IMG/VR virus record: IMGVR_UViG_3300044302_001819 | Span: 1 to 23,477 of that record | DNA: 23,477 nucleotides | Reading direction: 5' to 3' (one strand) | From: a virus | The notes under the pieces: model-generated | Databases searched by the model: none | The model's input: only the letters and a program-made list of their open reading frames with translations | Told to the model about the DNA's origin: nothing | Shown here: positions 1-7,317 of the stretch, one piece after another | Layout of the letters: each line of letters begins with the position of its first letter | Position numbering within the stretch: position 1 is the first letter of the stretch | Position numbers and translations under genes: made by a program

Positions 1-42
1 AAAAAAACGTTATAAAAAATTTTTAAAAAAATTAAATCGTTT

Positions 43-681
43 ATGGCTTTTTTAGTTGCGAACTTACCACCTATAAAGGTGTTTGTAAAAAAACAATATT
101 TATATGATCACAAAAAAGGACAAGGAGAATTTGTAGAAGGTGTTTGGGTTAGCTGTAAATCTATCCAAGGTCGAGCACTTTACTTTGAAACGTATCTGCC
201 GGAATATGGTGCTTTATACGATAAGCTCCCTATTAGTGCTTTTGTCACTGCCCCTACTGATCAAGATCTTCCTTTAGAAGAACTAGAACTGTGGGATGCG
301 TTTAGCTATCACTTTACTATTGTAGAAAAAGCTTCGCTTTCCGGCGTTAGATGTAAATTCCTTGCGCCCTCAAAAAAATGGTACTATGGTGAATACTTGT
401 TTACGATTGACAACTGCCATGCGGACAGTAACACCTTAAACACATCTTATTCTGAGGTCCCAGAGGAGCATAAATCGTTTAACATACTAGAATTGGACAA
501 TGGTCATTACGCAGCACAGCCAAATAACCGTGTTATATTCTACGATAAGTCATTAACGCCGTCAGAAACGACGCAGCCTGATTTTAAAGTGTCAACAGAG
601 TATTATTCTGTTGAAAATAAGTCAAAATGGACTGCTGGCGACGATGAAAACTATTTTTATGACTTAAAAGAGCAAAAATGA
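43..681 (+). CDS. Hypothetical phage protein upstream of terminase
   Basis: This 212-residue reading frame ends with its stop codon overlapping the terminase start (ATGA), so the two genes are probably translationally coupled. The protein is soluble-looking, with no signal peptide or membrane segment, and is rich in aromatic residues (for example WYYGEYLF near residue 112 and a Tyr-rich C-terminus). I recognise no catalytic motif. Its place directly before the large terminase could suggest a packaging or virion role, such as a small terminase, but it lacks an obvious helix-turn-helix and I do not assign one. The start has no clear Shine-Dalgarno sequence and lies 42 bases from the window edge, so the true start is uncertain. 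Confidence 0.75.
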   Translation: MAFLVANLPPIKVFVKKQYLYDHKKGQGEFVEGVWVSCKSIQGRALYFETYLPEYGALYDKLPISAFVTAPTDQDLPLEELELWDAFSYHFTIVEKASLSGVRCKFLAPSKKWYYGEYLFTIDNCHADSNTLNTSYSEVPEEHKSFNILELDNGHYAAQPNNRVIFYDKSLTPSETTQPDFKVSTEYYSVENKSKWTAGDDENYFYDLKEQK

Positions 682-2129
682 GCAATTTAGAGACGCTTGA
701 TACCCAAACTTTAAAGTATATTCTTAAAAATGCGCTGTTAGACAAGCAAGAAAAGTCACAAAATGATTTTTTATCGTTTGTCAAGACTGTTTGGCCTGAT
801 TTTATAGAAGGAAAACACCATCGCATCTACGCAGAGAAGCTAAATCGTATTGCAAAAGGCGAATTAAAGCGCCTTATTGTCAATATGCCACCCCGACATA
901 CAAAATCGGAGTTCGCATCTAACCTTTTTCCTGCATTTTACATGGGCAACCATCCAAAGGCCAAGCTTATCCAAACAACACACACAGGCGAACTGGCAAT
1001 TAGGTTCGGTCGGAAGGCCAAGAACGTTATAGAGTCGCCAGAGTACGAAACAGTTTTCCCTACAGTCAGATTAGCAGCTGATTCAAAGGCCGCCGGCCGT
1101 TGGGAGTCAAACCATGGCGGTGAATACTTCGCTGCAGGTGTGGGTGGTGCGATTACAGGACGTGGTGCAGACTTACTTATCATTGATGACCCTCATTCCG
1201 AGCAAGATGCACTTTCGCCGGCCGTTCTAGACTCACATTACGAATGGTATACATCCGGTCCGCGTCAACGTCTACAACCTGGCGGTTCAATCGTTGTCGT
1301 TATGACAAGATGGTCAATAAAAGATCTCACTGGACGGCTGCTCGAGGCCCAGGGTAAGGCAGAAGATTCTGATCAATGGGAAGTTGTCGAATTCCCTGCA
1401 ATTATAAATGACAAACCCATGTGGGGTAATTTTTGGACCATGAAAGGTCTACAAGGTGTCAAGGCATCTATTCCAGAGTCAAAATGGCAAGCACAGTGGA
1501 TGCAACAGCCTACATCCGAGGAAGGTGCACTTATAAAACGTGAATGGTGGCAAACATGGGAAGAAGATACAATTCCGCACCTAAAATACATTATACAAAG
1601 CTATGATACAGCGTTTAGTGCAAAAGAGACAGCCGATTACTCGGCAATAACAACATGGGGCGTATTTGAGCCTGAAGAAGGTGGTCCGCAAGCATTAATT
1701 CTACTGGACGCGAAAAAAGGACGTTGGAACTTTCCTGAACTAAAACAAATAGCACAAGAAGAATATAAATACTGGGAACCGGAGACAATTTTGATAGAAG
1801 CAAAGGCATCTGGCATGCCACTCACTCATGAGTTGCAAAAAGCAGGAATACCTGTTATAAATTATACACCCTCACGAGGAAATGATAAACACTCGAGGGT
1901 AAACAGCGTGGCTCCACTATTTGAGTCAGGAGCTATATGGGCGCCCAATAAAAAGTTCGCCGAGGAAGTGATAGAAGAATGCGCAGCGTTTCCTTTCGGT
2001 GATCACGATGACTACGTGGATTCTACCACGCAAGCTTTAATGAAATATAGACAAGGCTACTATGTTGGGTTAAAAGATGATTACGAAGATGAGAAAACGA
2101 CACAAGTCGGAGGGAGGGAGTACTATTAA
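678..2129 (+). CDS. terL: Terminase large subunit (packaging ATPase and nuclease)
   Basis: This is the motor that pumps DNA into the procapsid through the portal and cuts concatemers. Two domains are visible in 483 residues. The ATPase has a Walker A-like MPPRHTKS at 70-77, a Walker B LLIIDD at 166-171 and a coupling motif VMTRW at 208-212. The RNase H-fold nuclease shows the expected acidic positions: D310 in QSYDTAF, E374 in ILIEAK, and D444/D445 in GDHDDYVD. Length and motif order fit a full-length enzyme. The gene starts inside the stop of the preceding gene and its own stop overlaps the next start (TAATG). It is noticeably more G/C-rich than the genes that follow, for example about 58% over 1081-1140. 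Confidence 0.97.
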   Translation: MSNLETLDTQTLKYILKNALLDKQEKSQNDFLSFVKTVWPDFIEGKHHRIYAEKLNRIAKGELKRLIVNMPPRHTKSEFASNLFPAFYMGNHPKAKLIQTTHTGELAIRFGRKAKNVIESPEYETVFPTVRLAADSKAAGRWESNHGGEYFAAGVGGAITGRGADLLIIDDPHSEQDALSPAVLDSHYEWYTSGPRQRLQPGGSIVVVMTRWSIKDLTGRLLEAQGKAEDSDQWEVVEFPAIINDKPMWGNFWTMKGLQGVKASIPESKWQAQWMQQPTSEEGALIKREWWQTWEEDTIPHLKYIIQSYDTAFSAKETADYSAITTWGVFEPEEGGPQALILLDAKKGRWNFPELKQIAQEEYKYWEPETILIEAKASGMPLTHELQKAGIPVINYTPSRGNDKHSRVNSVAPLFESGAIWAPNKKFAEEVIEECAAFPFGDHDDYVDSTTQALMKYRQGYYVGLKDDYEDEKTTQVGGREYY

Positions 2130-3121
2130 TGTTTGGCACAGGAATAATGGCGTTAGCCGATTATCTGGATTTACCAGAGATCTATCAATCGTACGGCGAT
2201 ACTAACGTAGACAGATTAACAAACCCAGATTTATATGCAGACACACTTGTTAGAGCACCAGGAAATGCTTTACTTGATGCAGCAACTTTTATAGGTGATC
2301 TTGCAGGTGATATTCCAGGCGCTGTAGTTGATCAATTTGCAAGCGCAGATTATTACAACCCATTTACACAAGAGGGCATGGAAAGAAATACATTAATACC
2401 AGGAATTGATTTTCAAAATATTATAACCGACAGAGGAAAAGATACAGTTTCCGCTTTAATAAATGAATTTACAGGACTACCAAGTTTAACTATTGAAAAC
2501 CCTATGATGGATGAATCATTAAGTAAAAATTTAATGTTAGACACCCAAGCTACTATAGATTCTAAATACGAACCAGAATTTCAAAACATAGCAGACGATG
2601 CTTACAATTATGTTGATAGTGTAATGCCTTCATTTTCAACTTTTGCTGTTAACAATCCTAATAAAACAATAGCAGATTATAAAGCAATGGAAGACGAAAT
2701 GTTTACTGCAAAATTTGATGAATTGTATGATAGCAATTTATCTTCACAATATATGCAAGATCTAAATAATTTAGCATCACAAAGTTCAATAAATAAATTT
2801 GGTTATAATATTTTTGATTCAAATGTTGCTGTTGATGATTTAGTTGGTCCAGGATTAAGAAAATTTGATTTAGGTAATATTAAAGTTCCAGGATTACCAA
2901 ACTTACCATTAAAGTATGCAGCAGAAGGCGAATATGTTCTTCCGTTCATGGAGTATGAAGGACCAGAAAAAGAAAGATTGCAAGACTTAAGTTTTGCCAT
3001 GGAACTTGGTGGTGGTTTTGGTATTCCATTAGCAAAAAGATTTCTTAGAAAAGGAATGAAAAAACAAGATAGAATAAGCCCTGACTTACAAGACGCAGTT
3101 AATGAATACATGAGGGACTAA
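2129..3121 (+). CDS. Hypothetical protein, candidate internal virion protein
   Basis: This 330-residue protein overlaps the terminase stop by one base and its own stop overlaps the next start by one base, so it sits in a tightly coupled string with the giant protein. I do not recognise the family. It is acidic and helix-rich in prediction by eye, has a glycine-rich patch (ELGGGFGIP near 292-300) followed by a basic stretch (KRFLRKGMKKQ), and no convincing membrane segment. A G-rich Shine-Dalgarno run lies just before the first ATG. The seventh codon (ATG at 2147) is an alternative start, with AGGA in front. Its location between terminase and the ejection-type protein suggests a packaged accessory protein; this is inference. 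Confidence 0.8.
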   Translation: MFGTGIMALADYLDLPEIYQSYGDTNVDRLTNPDLYADTLVRAPGNALLDAATFIGDLAGDIPGAVVDQFASADYYNPFTQEGMERNTLIPGIDFQNIITDRGKDTVSALINEFTGLPSLTIENPMMDESLSKNLMLDTQATIDSKYEPEFQNIADDAYNYVDSVMPSFSTFAVNNPNKTIADYKAMEDEMFTAKFDELYDSNLSSQYMQDLNNLASQSSINKFGYNIFDSNVAVDDLVGPGLRKFDLGNIKVPGLPNLPLKYAAEGEYVLPFMEYEGPEKERLQDLSFAMELGGGFGIPLAKRFLRKGMKKQDRISPDLQDAVNEYMRD

Positions 3122-6100
3122 TGTCTAAAGCAAAATTTGCAAAAATTGTTTTTAAAAAAATAAAAGAAGGAATCCCTGGAGGACCTAGAAAAGGTCAAAA
3201 GGTAGCATCACACGGCATATATGACGGCAGGCGGTATGAACTTGATGAACTTACTCCTTTAAAGGCAAGGGGAGAAAAGGGAAACTTTAGTTTTCATCGA
3301 GACAAATTTATACCACGTGTAGTACTCGCAGATAAACCAATTGTTAATAAAAAACTTAAAACTAGCCTTACTGACGAGGCTATAGATAAGAATAAATACA
3401 TTATGGATACTCTTGAAAGTATGCCCGATAAGCAATTATTTCGACTTACAACAAAAGAAATGGATAAAATGTTTGGCCGTAATGTAAGTTCCCAAAGAAA
3501 ACGTGTGCTTGCTAAAAGAATAGATCCTGCAACAGGAAAAAATTACAAACCTTTTGAAATGGGGCTTTCGGCATTTGGAAGACATTTTAAAAAGTACGAT
3601 GAATTTGATAATCCAATTGCTATTGATAGAAAATTAAAATCAGATCTTGGTCTCAAAGAAAAAAATTATAAAAAAATAATAAATTTATTTAATGATATAG
3701 ATTCATTAGCAGAAAGTAAAACTATGAGTGGTATTAATGCAAGAAGTTCTTTGTTTTTACAAGTCAATAGAGCTATCCAAGGTGGCAAAGCAGCAAAAAT
3801 ACCAGAAGATAAAGTAGTACAGAATGTTATAAAACAAGTAGATAATTCTGCTTGGGGAAAAATGTTAAAAGAAAGAAATGTAAGAGCTGCTGATATAAAA
3901 AGAGGTGAAAAAATTGGAATACTTACAAAAGATGATAGACCAGAAATAAGTCACGTTATTCCTGTACAAAACGATTTGTCAAAAGCTTTGGATATACAAA
4001 ATGTTTTTTATGAACCTAGAGGAATAAACAGAGCAAGACCTAGAGGAGAAATTGCTCAAAGAAGAGATGACTATTTACAAGAACTAGATAGTAGGATTAT
4101 TAATTATGATTTAATGGACAAATATAGTTTATCAAAAGGTGGTCTAATTAAAAAAGGATTACAAAAAATTATTGACAGTGCAAAGTTTGATCCGTCACGT
4201 AGAAAATTTATGAAACAAACTGGTGCCACAGCTGCTGCTGCAGCAATGCCTGTGGGTAAATTAACGCCGCTAGCGGCCCAGGCTGCAACAAAAACAATAA
4301 CAAGAAGTGCACCACCATGGATTAAATCAATGGTAGGTGTATTAGATCAATTAAGTGGACCAAATACTATGGGAAGAACTTTAGCAAATGGCACTAGGAT
4401 TAGAAATTATGGTAGCAAGGGAAATACACAATCATATGAAATTACAAACTCGGATGGTTACAAAGTTCCTGTTAACATGACAAAAGAAAAAAACGGTGAC
4501 CTACACATAGAGTTTGATATTCGCGATGACTTTGCTAATAACCAACACATCTACATAGATAAGAAAACAGGACAAGTAGAAATAGTTGATGAGAATTATT
4601 ACATGACGTCACCAGAAGATTATGCAAAAGATGATCCAATTACTTGGGATGTAACTACACCATCACAGATGCAAGCGTTCGAAAGAAAGATGGGCATTAT
4701 GCGTGGTGACGGTAGTGAAAAGATGAAAGACTTTGCTTCCCTGCCTGAGGACGGTGACTATACAGACTTATTCGAAAGTTTTATTGATTCCTTTTCCCCA
4801 TCTGGTAACATATTCAACACAAAAGCAAAAGCTAAACAAATAGCTAAAGAACAAAAAAGATTAAAAAATTTAAGAGACGAAGAAATGGAAATGGATTTTG
4901 AATCACAATTTAGAGGTGGCAACATACACGGTTTTAATAAAGGTGGTATTCAAGTAAAAAGAAAAGACAAACCACCTAATCCTCGTGATGCATCTCGTGA
5001 TGCATACAGAGAATACGGAATATCCAGAAGACAAGGTGAAAGATTTAAAGCTATAAAAAACATGTCTGATCAGGAAGCAATGGCACGTATGATGATGGCA
5101 GAGGATGATAAAAATCCGCAAGGAGGATATGGTGTAGGTCATGTAATTTATAATAGATCTCAAAATCCTAGTATATACATGCCTAATAGAGCAGAAGGCA
5201 TTAGCCCTATAATTAGTGTTCTTTCTTCCTCAACAGGATTTTCTCCTTACACTCAATCTAAAACAAATTTTTTTAAAGATTACACAGGCAATAAAACATA
5301 TGATGATTATTACAATTATGCCGGTGAAATATTAGCAGGTAACAAACAAGATTTTACAGGTGGGGCAGATTTTTTTGCGTTGCCAGGAACTGAAGGTAAT
5401 TTTGGTTTATCACAAGCACCTCAATATATAGATCAATATGGTGCACACAAATTTTATAAATCATATAACCAAGGTGGCATGGCTAAAGAGTTTACAGTTA
5501 GTGATGCAGTAAAAGAAATAAAAGCTAATCCACAAAATTTTGTCGGCGGTGGACTGGTAAAGAAACTAGCACCAAAAGTAATAGGCAAGTTAAGAGAATA
5601 CTCTCCTAAAATAACAGGGCCTAAAAAGCAAGGACCAATGCGCCCGGATAAACCGTTTACAGTTTTTGATGAAGCTGGTTTGCCAATAAAAGATTTTGAT
5701 ACAGAAAAAGCAGCTAGAAATTTTTTAAGAGATGATGCACGAGCTGGTGGTTCAGCTGATATGTATACCATAGGTACAAGTTATTCAAAAAAAGCTAAAT
5801 TCCCGGAAGATGACACAGCTGGTGCAATGTTTTGGTCATCACGTGAGAAACTTATAGATGCACCAATGGAGTCTGCAAAAGGATCAGAATGGCTAGCATA
5901 TTTAAAACGACCATTTGCAAAACACAATCCTATTAAGGACATGGAATTAAATGATACACAATTATCGACACACTTATCTAGAAACGGAAATAAGACATTA
6001 TCAAAAGCACAGATAATAGAAGAGTTTGATACAAAGCTTGCACCTGAAATAGATGTAATATCATTAGGCTCACCTAAGGTAAAAGAATCAAAAGCACTTA

Positions 6101-7317
6101 CTAGACTTTACCGAAAAACAGATTTACAAGCATATAGACCTGGACCATTAAAAAATGTTTTAAGTGGTATGAAAATGAGAATACCTTCATTAGAAGAAGC
6201 AGTAAATAATAATAACAAAGATGCAATACTAAAAGAAATTGCAACTATAGAAGATCTAGTGCAAAAAAACTTTGGTGTTGCTAATTCTATTACAGAAGGA
6301 TTTCCACAAAAGTTTCCGTACGAATTAAAACAACCATTACAAGAAATTGCATCAACAACTGGTGTAAGACTTGGAGGATTTAAAGAGTATGCGAGAGAAG
6401 CTAGTTATCGTGGACAACAAACAATGGGTGGTGGATCAAACTACCGTGAGTTTTTATTTAAGTACAATCACAAACCAGGATCACTGCGTAATACAGAACC
6501 ATCATACACATACGCGCATGATTTTAATTTAACAACTTCACAACGAAATAATGGTTTTGTACACATGCGTACGTCTGATAGAACAGATGAATTTGGCAGA
6601 AGAATATTACACATAGAAGAAATACAATCTGATATGCACCAACCAGTAAATGCTGCAGGCAGAAGAGTTAAAAAAGCACAGGCAGCAGGACAAACAAACC
6701 AACGTGCATACCGCGATGATCTAAGACAATCAAAATATGCAGAGCGTGGTGATTTGGTAAGAGAGACAGATAATGCAAACGAGCAACAAATGATGTTAAT
6801 ACAATCCAAGATAGAAGATTTATTATCAATGCCACAAACAAAACAAACACAAGTGCGACTAGCAAGATTAAACAGAGAGCGTGCAAAGATAAGAAAAATT
6901 ATTGCAGATAAAAGAGCAGCAGCTGGTTCTGGTGATAATAGTGGTATACCTCAAGGACCATACTCTAAAACAGAAGATTATAACGAGTTTGTTATGAAGT
7001 ATGCACTTAAAACAGCACAAGAAGGTGGGTATGATGGCATATCCATATCAACACCAGCAATAAAAAATAGAAGCACATCAGTGGGCAGTAGAGATTACAT
7101 AGGTAACATAACTGCTTACGGTCCAATAGCAGAAGGGGCAATGAAAAAAGTGTCTAAAAAAAGTGGTGCAAAATTTATGAAATCTGTTATAGTTGATGAC
7201 AACAATAGGGCTTATGAAGTTCCAATGTTGCTTATAAAGGATAATCCACAAGCAATAGATAGAATTTCTAAAGGATTGGGCGCATACAAACGAGGGGGAA
7301 TAGCTGTAAATGGCTGA
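3121..7317 (+). CDS. Giant multidomain virion protein: Tat-like segment, SleB-type hydrolase, polyvalent-protein region
   Basis: This 1398-residue protein is best read as a packaged protein delivered at infection. In order: a basic N-terminal module (1-338) with a weak HNH-like SHVIPV...NR segment near 277; a twin-arginine-like SRRKFMK at 359-365 followed by an Ala-rich stretch and an AQA site near 386-388; an unassigned module to about 600; a SleB/Hydrolase_2-type peptidoglycan hydrolase at about 648-780 (EAMARMMMAE at 652-661, GVGHVIYNR at 671-679, FTGGADFF at 745-752); and a C-terminal region with motifs I associate with phage polyvalent proteins (EWLAYLK at 923-929, HIEEIQSDMHQ at 1164-1174, GYDGIS at 1303-1308). 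GG(I/L/M) motifs separate the modules. It overlaps the portal start by 8 bases. Domain names come from recalled motifs, not a search. Confidence 0.85.
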   Translation: MSKAKFAKIVFKKIKEGIPGGPRKGQKVASHGIYDGRRYELDELTPLKARGEKGNFSFHRDKFIPRVVLADKPIVNKKLKTSLTDEAIDKNKYIMDTLESMPDKQLFRLTTKEMDKMFGRNVSSQRKRVLAKRIDPATGKNYKPFEMGLSAFGRHFKKYDEFDNPIAIDRKLKSDLGLKEKNYKKIINLFNDIDSLAESKTMSGINARSSLFLQVNRAIQGGKAAKIPEDKVVQNVIKQVDNSAWGKMLKERNVRAADIKRGEKIGILTKDDRPEISHVIPVQNDLSKALDIQNVFYEPRGINRARPRGEIAQRRDDYLQELDSRIINYDLMDKYSLSKGGLIKKGLQKIIDSAKFDPSRRKFMKQTGATAAAAAMPVGKLTPLAAQAATKTITRSAPPWIKSMVGVLDQLSGPNTMGRTLANGTRIRNYGSKGNTQSYEITNSDGYKVPVNMTKEKNGDLHIEFDIRDDFANNQHIYIDKKTGQVEIVDENYYMTSPEDYAKDDPITWDVTTPSQMQAFERKMGIMRGDGSEKMKDFASLPEDGDYTDLFESFIDSFSPSGNIFNTKAKAKQIAKEQKRLKNLRDEEMEMDFESQFRGGNIHGFNKGGIQVKRKDKPPNPRDASRDAYREYGISRRQGERFKAIKNMSDQEAMARMMMAEDDKNPQGGYGVGHVIYNRSQNPSIYMPNRAEGISPIISVLSSSTGFSPYTQSKTNFFKDYTGNKTYDDYYNYAGEILAGNKQDFTGGADFFALPGTEGNFGLSQAPQYIDQYGAHKFYKSYNQGGMAKEFTVSDAVKEIKANPQNFVGGGLVKKLAPKVIGKLREYSPKITGPKKQGPMRPDKPFTVFDEAGLPIKDFDTEKAARNFLRDDARAGGSADMYTIGTSYSKKAKFPEDDTAGAMFWSSREKLIDAPMESAKGSEWLAYLKRPFAKHNPIKDMELNDTQLSTHLSRNGNKTLSKAQIIEEFDTKLAPEIDVISLGSPKVKESKALTRLYRKTDLQAYRPGPLKNVLSGMKMRIPSLEEAVNNNNKDAILKEIATIEDLVQKNFGVANSITEGFPQKFPYELKQPLQEIASTTGVRLGGFKEYAREASYRGQQTMGGGSNYREFLFKYNHKPGSLRNTEPSYTYAHDFNLTTSQRNNGFVHMRTSDRTDEFGRRILHIEEIQSDMHQPVNAAGRRVKKAQAAGQTNQRAYRDDLRQSKYAERGDLVRETDNANEQQMMLIQSKIEDLLSMPQTKQTQVRLARLNRERAKIRKIIADKRAAAGSGDNSGIPQGPYSKTEDYNEFVMKYALKTAQEGGYDGISISTPAIKNRSTSVGSRDYIGNITAYGPIAEGAMKKVSKKSGAKFMKSVIVDDNNRAYEVPMLLIKDNPQAIDRISKGLGAYKRGGIAVNG
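4982..5005 (+). repeat. Perfect 12-base tandem repeat inside the giant gene
   Basis: CTCGTGATGCAT occurs twice in direct succession and encodes part of PRDASRDA. It lies just after the KGG motif (607-609) and just before the hydrolase domain, so it falls at a module boundary. The repeat keeps the reading frame because 12 is a multiple of three. It could be a recent slippage product or a recombination seam. Confidence 0.8.

Noticed and set aside
1-42. A/T-rich start of the window as a promoter
   Set aside because: No -35/-10 pair or phage promoter repeat can be recognised in 42 bases, and the upstream sequence is missing.
4190-4290. Tat-like segment as an ordinary N-terminal signal peptide
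   Set aside because: It is 358 residues into an open frame; no ribosome binding site precedes the nearby ATG codons, so an internal start was not called. Kept only as a finding.
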